A model generated the notes under the pieces. It was not told the origin of the DNA. It searched no databases and was given only the letters and a program-made list of their open reading frames with translations. Below are positions 46,506 to 54,887 of a stretch of DNA of 64,000 nucleotides, in pieces. Origin of the DNA: Verrucomicrobiia bacterium (lineage in GTDB: Bacteria > Verrucomicrobiota > Verrucomicrobiia > Limisphaerales > JADLHS01); NCBI GenBank assembly GCA_023953615.1, contig JAMLJH010000001.1, forward strand, positions 537,360 to 601,359, read 5' to 3'. The position numbers and the translations under genes were made by a program. Every line of letters starts with the position of its first letter. Positions within the stretch are counted from its first letter, which is position 1.

Positions 46506-47638
46506 CGTTTTCGGATCAATTGCGCCACGGCATAAGTGCAGGCCGCGCCCACGACCGCCACGCCCACGGCCAACGCGAAGCTTCCCACCACCCACTCCCA
46601 CAGATGCTCCCGCGCGGTCGCCCACCAGCTCGAGTCGGAGAGCGCGGTGAAGTCAGCGGCAAACCCGTGCCCATGCAGCAGCCAGGCGCCGGTGTGCAGC
46701 GAGCCATAAACCAAAAACGGAATCAGCGGAGGAAACGAGATGTTGCTCGCCACCACCACCACGGCCTTGTTCAAGCGCAACCGATGCGCGGTCCACAACG
46801 CCAGCAACAAATGCAGTCCCCACAACGGCGTCAGCCCAAAAAACAAACCCACGCCGACCGAGCCCGCCATCCGGCCCGGTTCGTGCGCGTTGTCGGTGAA
46901 AAATTCCCTCACCACCCGACGGAAGCCCTGCTTCTCGCCGCGCGACCACGCCGCGCGCAACGGCAACGGCACAAACCACGCCTGCAACACCAGCAGGATG
47001 TTGCGATTGGTGATGTGAACGAAATCGCGCACGGGGCGGAAATGCGAGCGACCGGTCAAATGGGGCGCATACGTGCATTGCACCGGCACGGGGAGAATCG
47101 TCGTGCCCACCCACGCGGCGCGCACGAGGAATTCCAGTTCATACGCGTAGCGATCCGAGCGAATCTTCAATTGCTTCACGAGCGCCAGCGGATACGCGCG
47201 AAATCCGCATTGCGTGTCGCGCAGGCGCAACCCCGTTTCGACGCGATACCAAAAACTGGCGATGGCGTTGGAACGCTGCCGGTGGCGGGGACAACCGGCT
47301 GCCGGCAAATCGCGCACGCCCAGGTGCAACGCTGCGGGTTGAGCCTGCATGGCGGCCAAAAATTTCGGCAAATCCGTCACAAAATGCTGCCCGTCCGCGT
47401 CCATCGTGATGACGTGGGTGTAACCCAGCTCCAGCGCGCGACGGAAGCCCGCGCGCAACGCCGCCGCTTTGCCGCCGTTCGCTCCCAAACGCAACACCTC
47501 GCAACCGGGCAACTCCGGCAGCGGTTCCGTCGAGCCGTCATCCACCACGATGACCGGCAGCACGGCCACCGCCGCCAGCGCCACCGGGCCGACCGTGGCG
47601 GAATGGTTGTAGCACGGAATGACGACGCAGGGTTTCAT
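46502..47638 (-). CDS. Family 2 glycosyltransferase with DUF2062 domain
   Basis: 378 aa. Residues 1-220 are a GT2 domain: VVIPCYNHSATVGPVALAA, VIVVDDGSTEPLPEL, the metal-binding ITMDADGQHF and 'CGFRAYPLAL'. Residues about 230-370 form the DUF2062 domain with 3-4 hydrophobic stretches (SVGVGLFFGLTPLWGLHLLL, NKAVVVVASNISFPPLIPFL). The same pairing occurs in aryl-polyene and flexirubin type loci. The N-terminus overlaps the PaaK-like stop by 4 bp, and its own stop overlaps the MMPL fusion start by 4 bp. It probably transfers a sugar to the product or to a lipid carrier; donor unknown. Confidence 0.9.
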   Translation of the reverse strand: MKPCVVIPCYNHSATVGPVALAAVAVLPVIVVDDGSTEPLPELPGCEVLRLGANGGKAAALRAGFRRALELGYTHVITMDADGQHFVTDLPKFLAAMQAQPAALHLGVRDLPAAGCPRHRQRSNAIASFWYRVETGLRLRDTQCGFRAYPLALVKQLKIRSDRYAYELEFLVRAAWVGTTILPVPVQCTYAPHLTGRSHFRPVRDFVHITNRNILLVLQAWFVPLPLRAAWSRGEKQGFRRVVREFFTDNAHEPGRMAGSVGVGLFFGLTPLWGLHLLLALWTAHRLRLNKAVVVVASNISFPPLIPFLVYGSLHTGAWLLHGHGFAADFTALSDSSWWATAREHLWEWVVGSFALAVGVAVVGAACTYAVAQLIRKR

Positions 47639-48852
47639 CGCTGATCCACGAATACCCGTCGCTTCCGCGCGCCCGGCGGTTGTTGCAACGCCATGATTTC
47701 ATCGCGCGTCACCTGGCGGATGTGCGGCGTGATTCGGGTTTGCGCCTTGAACGCCTCCTCCAGTTCCCGCACCGCCACCGCGCCCTGCACCAGCACCTCG
47801 ATGCGATCCGACAAATCACTTTCCCGGTGCGCCACCACCACAAAGGTTTCCACGCCCGCCGTCTGTTCCAACACCGCCGTCAACGTGGCGGGATACAGCG
47901 AGACGCCTTTGACTTTGAGTTTGTGCTGGCGACGACCAACAATCGGCCCGAGCCGCGGCGTGGTGCGTCCGCACGCGCAAGGCCCGCGAAACAACGCCGC
48001 GCAATCGCCGGTGCGATAGCGCAACAACGGCATGGCCTCGACACCAAACGTGGTGGCCACCACTTCCCCCACTTCGCCCTCGGGAACGGGTTGCCCGGCC
48101 TCATCCAAAATTTCCAGGTGCAACTGTTGATCGTGCAGATGTCCGCCCTGCCCGACTTCACATTCACAAAGCGAATTGGCCAGCTCGGTGATGCCGTAGG
48201 TGGAATACACCTTCGCGTTCCACGCGGCTTCGAGGCTCGCGCCCGAGCGGTTCAACTGAAAATCCGGATCGCGAATCGGTTCCCCAATGCAGATCAATTT
48301 ACGCACGGAGGCGGCCCGCAAATCCAACCCCTGCTCCCGCGCTTTCTCGGCCACCAGACGCAGGAACGACGGCACGCCGACAATCGCCGTTGGTTGCGCG
48401 CGCCGCAGCATTTCCAACACAAGCAACGGCGAACCGGCCCCGGTGCGCACGATGCCAGCACCGATTTCGCGCAGCCCCAGCCAATACGCCAAACCCGCCA
48501 TGAAACAACGGTCCAGCGCCACCGCAATCAACACGGTGTCGCGCGCGGTCAGCCCGGCGCAGCCGAAGGAGAGTTGTTCATTGATCGCCAGACGTTGCAG
48601 ATCGGCGGTGGTGAGCTGCCAGAGCAACGGTTGGCCGGTCGTCCCGCTCGTGGTCACGGTCTCGACAATGCGCTCCGGGGCGACGCACAGAAAATCTGCG
48701 TTACGCTCGGACAGCGTTTGTTTGTCGAGCCGGGGCACGGAAGCGAACGCGGGCACGGTTTGGTGACGCGCCAACAGCTCGCGGTAATAGGGCGAGTGTT
48801 CCTTCACGTAATGGAACGTCTCGGCCCAAAGTTGATCGAATGTTTTGCTCAC
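47635..48852 (-). CDS. PaaK-like AMP-dependent ligase (phenylacetate-CoA ligase family)
   Basis: 405 aa, start GTG at 48852 in a GTGA overlap with the FAD protein gene. It begins FDQLWAETFHYVKEHSPYYR in the PaaK style, with the nucleotide-binding motif VTTSGTTGQPLLWQLTTADL, YSTYGITELANSLCECEV, RYRTGDCAALFRG, and KVKGVSLYPATLTAVLEQ before the C-terminal domain. It should activate an aryl or acyl acid as an acyl-AMP and transfer it to a thiol. Cys residues in GPCACGR resemble the zinc-like cluster of some CoF synthetases. Together with the ligase at 51510-52922 the operon has two acid-activating enzymes. Confidence 0.88.
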   Translation of the reverse strand: MSKTFDQLWAETFHYVKEHSPYYRELLARHQTVPAFASVPRLDKQTLSERNADFLCVAPERIVETVTTSGTTGQPLLWQLTTADLQRLAINEQLSFGCAGLTARDTVLIAVALDRCFMAGLAYWLGLREIGAGIVRTGAGSPLLVLEMLRRAQPTAIVGVPSFLRLVAEKAREQGLDLRAASVRKLICIGEPIRDPDFQLNRSGASLEAAWNAKVYSTYGITELANSLCECEVGQGGHLHDQQLHLEILDEAGQPVPEGEVGEVVATTFGVEAMPLLRYRTGDCAALFRGPCACGRTTPRLGPIVGRRQHKLKVKGVSLYPATLTAVLEQTAGVETFVVVAHRESDLSDRIEVLVQGAVAVRELEEAFKAQTRITPHIRQVTRDEIMALQQPPGARKRRVFVDQR

Positions 48853-49997
48853 TTAAACCGGGTCGAAGTTAGAGAATCCACCGCCAAAACTCCAGCCGCC
48901 GCGCCAGTCGCCAACCCCAGCCCCATCACCCGCGCGCTGGCGATGGCGTCGGCATCGGCGCTCAGACATTTGCCCGCCATGAACAGATTTTCAAACCGCG
49001 CCGCGCGCAGGCAACGCCGCGGAATCTCGTAATGCGTGTGCGGCGGCAAATAACGGAACCGCGCCGCTTGCCCTTCCGGCCATTGCTCAATCGGCCACGC
49101 GCCTCGCGCCGCCGCATCTGCAAATTTGCGCCCGCCCAGTACATCCGCACCGGTCAGCACATACGCCCCGATGATCATCCGTCCCGCGCGCGCCGTGACG
49201 GTGATCTCCGCTGGAACGGTTTCGCACGGTTCAAAACCCGGAACGTTCGCGCGCAAAAACGCAAGCAACGCCGGCACTTGTTCCGCAGAGCCGGCAAACT
49301 TGGCGGTGAATTCTCCGGGCGCAAAACCTGGTTGCAAATGCAGCGCGGGAAAGCGCGCGCGCGCCAGCGGCAAAAGCACTTGCGCCATGTCCGCCACCGA
49401 ACTAAAAACGCGCCGCACTTTTTTTAGCGGAAAAATTATGGCGGCTGCCTGGGTGCGCGCGTCAGTGGCCAGCGTTTCCGCACCGACCGCTTGCGCCACC
49501 GCCGCCACACCACTGCAATCAATCACCGCGCCGACGCGCACGCCGTTGAGCTGCGTAATGCGATTCCCTGCGCAGACAACCTCGGTGACCGAACGATTCC
49601 ATTCGGCACGCAGATTGGGAGTGTTGGTGGTAAGCTGCGACGCCAGTTCACGAAACCGGGTCGGACGATACGGCAACACCCAGACTCGTCCTTGGCGCTG
49701 CGACACACCCGGATGCGGAGTCGCCAGGTCGCGGGTGGATGACGCGCGAGCTGGCGCCGCTTCGTTGGTCTCCGCCAAAGCCTCGGCAAATTCGCGGACA
49801 AAACCGTCGTTCAAAAACTTTCCGTCCTCGTCATACAAGCCGCACAGCGTCGTGAGACCGCTGAACCCACCCGTGCCGCCGGGAGCAGGTCGCGCATCCA
49901 GCAACAGGGTTTGCGCACCGGTGCGCGCCGCGCTCACCGCCGCCGCCAGACCGGAAGCGCCAGCGCCCACCACCGCGATGTCCACATCAGGGTTCAT
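48849..49997 (-). CDS. FAD-dependent oxidoreductase
   Basis: 382 aa. An N-terminal FAD-binding Rossmann fold (DIAVVGAGASGLAAAVSAAR and GAQTLLLDARPAPGGTGG), a second FAD motif near 135-145 (VGAVIDCSGVAAVAQAVGAE) and a C-terminal FENLFMAGKCLSADADAIAS then ARVMGLGLATGAAAGVL, a pattern of the FAD_oxidored (Pfam 12831) group. The SGFAG-Cys type motif of that family appears as GGFSGLTTLCGL. Likely reduces, oxidises or desaturates the ACP-bound intermediate or the finished product; the substrate cannot be told from sequence. Overlaps the condensation-like gene by 4 bp. Confidence 0.87.
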   Translation of the reverse strand: MNPDVDIAVVGAGASGLAAAVSAARTGAQTLLLDARPAPGGTGGFSGLTTLCGLYDEDGKFLNDGFVREFAEALAETNEAAPARASSTRDLATPHPGVSQRQGRVWVLPYRPTRFRELASQLTTNTPNLRAEWNRSVTEVVCAGNRITQLNGVRVGAVIDCSGVAAVAQAVGAETLATDARTQAAAIIFPLKKVRRVFSSVADMAQVLLPLARARFPALHLQPGFAPGEFTAKFAGSAEQVPALLAFLRANVPGFEPCETVPAEITVTARAGRMIIGAYVLTGADVLGGRKFADAAARGAWPIEQWPEGQAARFRYLPPHTHYEIPRRCLRAARFENLFMAGKCLSADADAIASARVMGLGLATGAAAGVLAVDSLTSTRFK

Positions 49998-51265
49998 GGA
50001 TCAAGCAGGCGCTGTCGCAATTGCGCCGCAAACGCCTGCGCTTCGGCGGCGGAAAAATGGGTGGTGAGGTGAAACACCGTTACGCGCATCGCCCCCTGGA
50101 AATAGTAAAAAATCGCGCCCAGACCCGGCGAGGGAGTCGTTGCGCCCACATGCACAAAGTCGGTGATGGTGGCGTTGAAAAACGTGGTGAGAAGCGGCGT
50201 GACGTTGGCGGTGTCGCCGTAAAAGAACGAGCAAATTTCCCCTTTCAAACCGTGCTGCTTCAAAATGTAAAGATACAGCGGCAACGGCAGGCCCCGGGAC
50301 AACTCGGTGATGGCCGTGCCCGCTTCGACGCGGCGCGCGCGCCAGGCCTGCGCGAGTTGCGTTTTGAGCGTGGCCACTGCCGTGGCGGTGGTGGCCAGTT
50401 GTTCCGGCAGCAACTGCACCATCAACATCGCGATCTGATTGCTGAACAACGGTTCGGTCGTGCCCTTGGGACGCAGACTGACTGGAATCGGCAAAATGTA
50501 ACTCGGCGACGGCCGTCCGATCCGGTCGTGCAAACGGTGCAATTCAATGGCGGCCACCGCCGCGTGAAATTGGGCGTCGCCCAGTGCCCCGCATAACCTC
50601 GTGCCGTTGGCGCGAATCCGCGCCGTTTCCGCCGCCGAGAAGCGTTCGACGTGAAAGCGCTGCGTCCGCGGCGCCTCCGGGAAACGCACGCCCACCGTGC
50701 GCGGGGCGGCTTTGCAGAACTCCGTCAACTGTTGCACGTTTTGGCGTGCCAACAACAAGCGCTCTTTCAGCGGCGGTCGGCGGCGCGCGGGGGGCGGCGT
50801 CAACGCCGGCAACGGCACCGTCTCGTTGCCCACCACGGCAAGAAAGTGTTCGGCGCTGAGCGCATCCATCAACGCGTGCGTCCAGGTGAAAACCACTTCC
50901 ATGCGCCCCTCCGGCGTGGCGATCAAATCGAAACGGAACAACTCGCCATCGCGCAGACGCAAGGGTTCGTCACTCAATTTTTCAATCAGACCGGATTGCG
51001 CGGCATGTACCCGCACGGCGCGGGCCAACAAGCCGGTATCCAGCGAGGTCCAACGGGTTTTGAACCAACCCCCCGGGCGGGCGCATAAAATGGGGTGGCG
51101 CTGCGCCAGCAACTTGAGGCGCGCTTGCAACATGGCGGCATCAAGCGGGCGATCCAACGTCAGCACGATTTCACAGGAGTTGCCCGCGTAACCTTGCCGC
51201 CGCAGTTCGTGATCGAACCCGAGCATCAGGTAATCGGCGCCGTTGAGGGACAGGTCAGCGGACAT
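49994..51265 (-). CDS. Condensation-domain-like acyltransferase
   Basis: 423 aa. The architecture resembles the chloramphenicol-acetyltransferase-like fold of NRPS condensation domains and WES/DGAT enzymes: an N-terminal PLDAAMLQARLKLLAQRHPI and the motif VVFTWTHALMDALSAEHFL with His130 and Asp134 (HxxxD). The first His of the canonical HHxxxDG is Thr129 here and the Gly is Ala, so only the catalytic His and Asp are kept. The DFGWG-like C-terminal motif is weak. It overlaps the ACP gene by 11 bp. Expected role: couple the ACP-borne acyl group to an amine or hydroxyl acceptor. Confidence 0.8.
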   Translation of the reverse strand: MSADLSLNGADYLMLGFDHELRRQGYAGNSCEIVLTLDRPLDAAMLQARLKLLAQRHPILCARPGGWFKTRWTSLDTGLLARAVRVHAAQSGLIEKLSDEPLRLRDGELFRFDLIATPEGRMEVVFTWTHALMDALSAEHFLAVVGNETVPLPALTPPPARRRPPLKERLLLARQNVQQLTEFCKAAPRTVGVRFPEAPRTQRFHVERFSAAETARIRANGTRLCGALGDAQFHAAVAAIELHRLHDRIGRPSPSYILPIPVSLRPKGTTEPLFSNQIAMLMVQLLPEQLATTATAVATLKTQLAQAWRARRVEAGTAITELSRGLPLPLYLYILKQHGLKGEICSFFYGDTANVTPLLTTFFNATITDFVHVGATTPSPGLGAIFYYFQGAMRVTVFHLTTHFSAAEAQAFAAQLRQRLLDP

Positions 51266-51509
51266 TGAGCAGACGCGCGAGGGTGGCGGCCAGGGCGCGG
51301 ACGTTTTGCAAGGCTTCCGTGGTGATCTCGGTTTCCGGAATCCAAAATCCGTAATCGGTTTCGATGAACACGAGCAGACGCACGAGCGACATGGAATCGA
51401 AGCCCGCCGCGACGAGATCCAGTTCCGGCGTCACCGCCACGTCGGGCGCGAACACTTCCCGTTGCAGGAAGTCCAGCAGTTTGGCTTCAATTTCGGTTGG
51501 GCTGATCAT
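51255..51509 (-). CDS. Acyl carrier protein
   Basis: 84 aa. The four-helix acyl carrier fold is recognisable: EIEAKLLDFLQREVF, then DLVAAGFDSMSLVRLLVFIE with the phosphopantetheine Ser39 in 'DSMS', and VRALAATLARLL at the end. The gene starts immediately after the stop of the AMP ligase (TGA then ATG) and overlaps the condensation-like gene by 11 bp. It is the likely thioester-holding partner of the adjacent ligase. A dedicated, operon-encoded ACP without a ketosynthase suggests loading of a ready-made acid. Confidence 0.92.
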   Translation of the reverse strand: MISPTEIEAKLLDFLQREVFAPDVAVTPELDLVAAGFDSMSLVRLLVFIETDYGFWIPETEITTEALQNVRALAATLARLLNVR

Positions 51510-52922
51510 TCAGGCCGCCGGAGCGGCGCGGCGAATCTTGCCAGTGACCGGCGTGCGGGGCAAGGCGGCGACGACGTGAAAACGCATCGGGATTTTGTAC
51601 GCCGCCAGATGCGCGCGGCAATGGCGCAACACCGAGTTCACTTCCAACGCGCCGCTTTTCGGAACGAGTTCCGCCTCGACCACTTCGCCGAGATGCGGGT
51701 GTTGCCGCCCAAACACGCGCGATTCGCTCACGTCCGGGTGTTGGTTCAACACGGCTTCAATTTCTTCGGGAAACACCTTGCGTCCCGCCAGATTGATGAC
51801 GGCGGTTTTGCGCGAGAGCAATTGCAGATAGCCCTCCGCATCCCTTCGCCCCAAATCTCCGGTGGCAAACCAACCGTCCGTCAAGAACTGAGCCTGACCC
51901 ATCCACGGGGCCACGTAGGCGTCGCAGATTCCGGGACCGCGCACCCGCAGTTCGCCGCAGCCGTCCGCATCCGGCTGGTGGAGTTGAATTTCAAATGCTC
52001 CCGCCGCGCGACCAACCGAATTCCAACGTCCGCGCGGGTCCTCCAGATTGATGGCCACCAATCCCAGTTCAATCACCCCGAGCGCCTGAACGAGCGGACG
52101 ATTGAACCGCTTCCAAAAATCCTGGGCGACGCTTTCCGGCAACGCGCAGGTGGTGGAAACCGCGAGACGTACCGTCGGCAGTGGCGTGGTGGAAGCGTCC
52201 CGCGCAAGGATGGCGTAATGAAACGGCGCCGCGTACAGCAACGTGCCGCGCCAGCGATTGGTGGTCGCGAGAAAGGACTGCGCGAGCACCTGGCGCACCA
52301 GCACGATGGTCGCGCCGGCTTCGATGTAGAGCACGATGGTGATCAGGAAATGATGCGCCATCGGCAAACACCAAATCACCGTGTCATCCGCCGTGACGCG
52401 GAACGCCTGGTTCGCCGAGGCGATCCGCGCGCGGAGGGTGGTGTGTGATAACGCCACGCCCTTGCGGACGTTAGTGGTGCCGGAGGTGAAACGGATGAAA
52501 GCCAGATCCAGCCCGTGATTATCCGGGAGCGTGTCCGGCGTCAGGGGCGTGAAAAAAATGTCCGCGGCCAGCGACACGCTGTCGGCCCGGGGATCGGACG
52601 TGATCCAACCCTGCAATTGCATGGCGGCGATGATTTCCCGCGCTTCATCTTCCGAACCTTCCGCCGGCACGGGCACCACCACTGCGCCACACCGCCAAAG
52701 CGCATAGGTCAACGCCACGTAATGAACACTGTTCGCGAACGTCAGCCCGATGCGTTGGCCCGCCTCGACCCCGCTTTTTTGCAGCGCTCCAGCCAGCGCT
52801 TCGGTCCGTCGCAACAATTCGCCGTAAGTGACCGGCACGTCCGCTTCGATTATCGCCACGTGCTCCGGTCGTTCGCGCGCCGTCCGGGCGAGCGAGTGAA
52901 ACAGATTGGCGTCAGAATTCAT
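51510..52922 (-). CDS. AMP-dependent acyl-ACP/acyl-CoA ligase
   Basis: 470 aa. Adenylate-forming enzyme: FTSGTTNVRKGVALSH is the phosphate loop, FATGDLGRRDAEGYLQLLSR the hinge-flanking motif and TPVTGKIRRA contains the catalytic Lys. N-terminal VTYGELLRRTEALAGALQKS is typical of the AMP-binding family. Length fits the shorter acyl-acid ligases. It probably activates a fatty or aromatic acid and loads it on the neighbouring acyl carrier protein (stop and ACP start abut). A member of an eight-gene operon; 30 bp behind the amidohydrolase. Confidence 0.9.
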   Translation of the reverse strand: MNSDANLFHSLARTARERPEHVAIIEADVPVTYGELLRRTEALAGALQKSGVEAGQRIGLTFANSVHYVALTYALWRCGAVVVPVPAEGSEDEAREIIAAMQLQGWITSDPRADSVSLAADIFFTPLTPDTLPDNHGLDLAFIRFTSGTTNVRKGVALSHTTLRARIASANQAFRVTADDTVIWCLPMAHHFLITIVLYIEAGATIVLVRQVLAQSFLATTNRWRGTLLYAAPFHYAILARDASTTPLPTVRLAVSTTCALPESVAQDFWKRFNRPLVQALGVIELGLVAINLEDPRGRWNSVGRAAGAFEIQLHQPDADGCGELRVRGPGICDAYVAPWMGQAQFLTDGWFATGDLGRRDAEGYLQLLSRKTAVINLAGRKVFPEEIEAVLNQHPDVSESRVFGRQHPHLGEVVEAELVPKSGALEVNSVLRHCRAHLAAYKIPMRFHVVAALPRTPVTGKIRRAAPAA

Positions 52923-52952
52923 GGTGGCGTTATCCCCGGGCGAACGATGATT

Positions 52953-54590
52953 CTACTTTGCTTGCCAAACGACTTGGCCATCCACCACGGTGAGCGCCAC
53001 TTTGACCTGATCGAGCGTGGCTGGATCAACCGCGTGAATGTCCCGATCCAACATCACCACGTCCGCCAGTTTGCCGGGCGTGAAGCTGCCCTTCACGTGT
53101 TCCTGAAATTCCGCGTAAGCCGAGCCGACGGTGTACGCGTAAAGCGCTTCGTCGAGCGTGATTTTTTGTTCCGAAATCCAGCCCTCCGGATGCCGTCCAT
53201 CCAACGTCTGGCGCGTGACGGCAGCTTTGATCCCAGGCAACGGATTCAAGGGCGCAACGGTCCAATCCGTTCCGAACGCAAGCACCGCCCCGGCATCCAA
53301 CAGCGAGCGGAAGGCGTAGGTGCTTTTCGCCCGCTCGGGGCCAATTCGCTTTTCGCACCAGCGCCCGTCATCGGCGCAATGAATCGGTTGCACCGAAGCG
53401 ATCACCTTTTGCCGACCAAACCGCGGCACGTCCTGCGGGCGCAAGTGCTGCGCGTGTTCAATGCGGAAGCGCCGGTCGGCCGGGCCATTCTCCCGCACGA
53501 CCTGTTCATACAAGTCCAGAATCGCGGCATTTGCCCGGTCGCCGATGGCGTGAATGATGATCTGCAACCCGGCGCGATCAGCGGCCAGCGCGCGCTTTAG
53601 CATGATGCCCTCGGGAAACATTTGATCGAACCACAGACCGCTGGTTTCCGGGGCGTCGGTGTACGGCTCAAAAAACAGCGCGGTGGTCGAACCGAGACTG
53701 CCATCGGAAAAACCTTTCAGCCCGCCAATCCGCAACCACGGATTGCCAAACGCCCGACGCACCCCGATTTGCCCCAGCGCCTCCCACGCAACAATCGAAC
53801 GCACCGCATAAATGCGCGTCTTCAACTCGCCGCGTTCCAGCAGATATTGATACAACCCGACATCTTCCCCGGCGGACAAATCCTGCACGCTCGTCACTCC
53901 AAGTGACGCCGCGTGTTCGGTGGCGGCTCGAAAAGCGGCCAACTTTTCTTCGCGCGTGGATGGCGGAATGATTTTTTCCACCAGTTCCATCGCCGCGTCT
54001 TTCAAGATGCCGGTCGGTTCGCCTTGGGCATCACGCACAATCATCCCGCCGGGCATGTCCTGGGTGGAGCGCGTGATTCCGGCCAATTGCAGGGCGCGAC
54101 TGTTGGCGAGCGCCATATGTCCGTCCAAACGGCAAACGAACACCGGATGCTCCGGCGTGGCGGCGTCAATCATCTGCCGCGTGGGCAGTTGCGCGCCGGG
54201 GAAATTCTCGTGATCCCAGCGGCCGCCCAGAATCCAACGCCCGGCCGGAATCTTTCGGGCAAAATCTCCCAACCGCCGCGCCAGTTCCTCCGGCGTCCGC
54301 GCGTCGCGCAGGTTCACACCCATGAGGGAAAATCCGCCCATGAGCCAGTGCGCGTGCGCGTCGTTAAATCCCGGCAGGACGGTACGCCGCTGCGCGTCAA
54401 TCACCCGCGTTCCTTTGCCCGCCAGTGCGAGCAACTCCGCGTTCGTTCCGATCGCCAGGATGCGATTGCCCGCGATGGCGATGGCTTCCGTGCGCGGCTG
54501 CGTGCGGTCCATGGTGTGTACGGCGGCATTGTGAATGATCAGACTCGGAGCGAGCGCGACCGGAACGGCGGATGCGGTAGAATGTAACAT
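52953..54590 (-). CDS. Amidohydrolase (YtcJ-like)
   Basis: 545 aa from the ATG at 54590; an in-frame ATG at 54623 gives 11 more residues. Amidohydrolase superfamily features: [19 protein letters not shown] with the HxH metal site, [33 protein letters not shown] and [19 protein letters not shown] with the catalytic Asp. This resembles the YtcJ group (metal-dependent hydrolases acting on amides or similar). The start includes a hydrophobic stretch ([18 protein letters not shown]) that may be part of the N-terminal beta barrel rather than a signal peptide. First gene of the operon; its relation to the product is uncertain, and it may be a passenger. Confidence 0.88.
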   Translation of the reverse strand: MLHSTASAVPVALAPSLIIHNAAVHTMDRTQPRTEAIAIAGNRILAIGTNAELLALAGKGTRVIDAQRRTVLPGFNDAHAHWLMGGFSLMGVNLRDARTPEELARRLGDFARKIPAGRWILGGRWDHENFPGAQLPTRQMIDAATPEHPVFVCRLDGHMALANSRALQLAGITRSTQDMPGGMIVRDAQGEPTGILKDAAMELVEKIIPPSTREEKLAAFRAATEHAASLGVTSVQDLSAGEDVGLYQYLLERGELKTRIYAVRSIVAWEALGQIGVRRAFGNPWLRIGGLKGFSDGSLGSTTALFFEPYTDAPETSGLWFDQMFPEGIMLKRALAADRAGLQIIIHAIGDRANAAILDLYEQVVRENGPADRRFRIEHAQHLRPQDVPRFGRQKVIASVQPIHCADDGRWCEKRIGPERAKSTYAFRSLLDAGAVLAFGTDWTVAPLNPLPGIKAAVTRQTLDGRHPEGWISEQKITLDEALYAYTVGSAYAEFQEHVKGSFTPGKLADVVMLDRDIHAVDPATLDQVKVALTVVDGQVVWQAK

Positions 54591-54650
54591 GATGATGACA
54601 AGCCGGGACAACGGAGCCGGCAATTTTACAAGCCGACCAACGGCCAGCCT

Positions 54651-54791
54651 TCAGCCCGAGATGATGCGGCGCAGCGCGCCCGGACGCCAGAAAAAGAGAA
54701 ACCGGACGAGTGGAAGCGGCGCCCTTCGATCGCTGTGCCGCAGTTTCTCCTCCGCCTCGCGTTCCGCTTTCCGAAATTGGCCCGTCATCAT
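54651..54791 (-). CDS. Possible 46-aa small protein upstream of the amidohydrolase
   Basis: Read from 54791 (or the next ATG at 54788) it gives MMTGQFRKAEREAEEKLRHS, then a basic middle (DRRAPLPLVRFLFFWRPGAL) and ends RRIISG. The first half is a charged alpha helix and the whole is strongly basic. It ends 61 bp before the amidohydrolase start. The run of codons looks coding, but no homolog is known to me, so it may be spurious. Confidence 0.3.
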   Translation of the reverse strand: MMTGQFRKAEREAEEKLRHSDRRAPLPLVRFLFFWRPGALRRIISG

Positions 54792-54816
54792 CAGTATTAT
54801 CCCGGCCTGAAAAGTT

Positions 54817-54844
54817 TTGACATTTTTCAACTTTTCCGTAATTA
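54817..54844 (+). promoter_or_regulatory. Putative sigma-70 promoter of the LRR gene
   Basis: A perfect -35 box TTGACA at 54817-54822, a 16-bp spacer and TAATTA at 54839-54844. It lies 44 bp before the ATG at 54888. A TTAAGCTTAA palindrome sits between the promoter and the start codon. Confidence 0.65.
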
Positions 54845-54887
54845 AAAGAACGAAGTCCTTTGCGCGTAGGTTAAGCTTAACAAACCA

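Noticed and set aside
46506..46625. N-terminal extension of the MMPL fusion to 46625
   Set aside because: Adds a Gly/Arg-rich stretch encoded inside the glycosyltransferase gene; the ATG at 46505 gives a 4-bp overlap and the normal MMPL start.
47680..49032. Plus-strand ORF (450 codons) opposite the PaaK-like ligase
   Set aside because: Opposes a recognised enzyme in a tightly overlapping operon.
51243..52448. Plus-strand ORF (401 codons) opposite the AMP ligase
   Set aside because: Opposes a ligase with clear P-loop and hinge motifs; Arg/Gln/His-rich shadow.
54535..54810. 91-codon plus-strand ORF before the LRR gene
   Set aside because: It overlaps the amidohydrolase start, has no ribosome binding site, and its composition is shadow-like.
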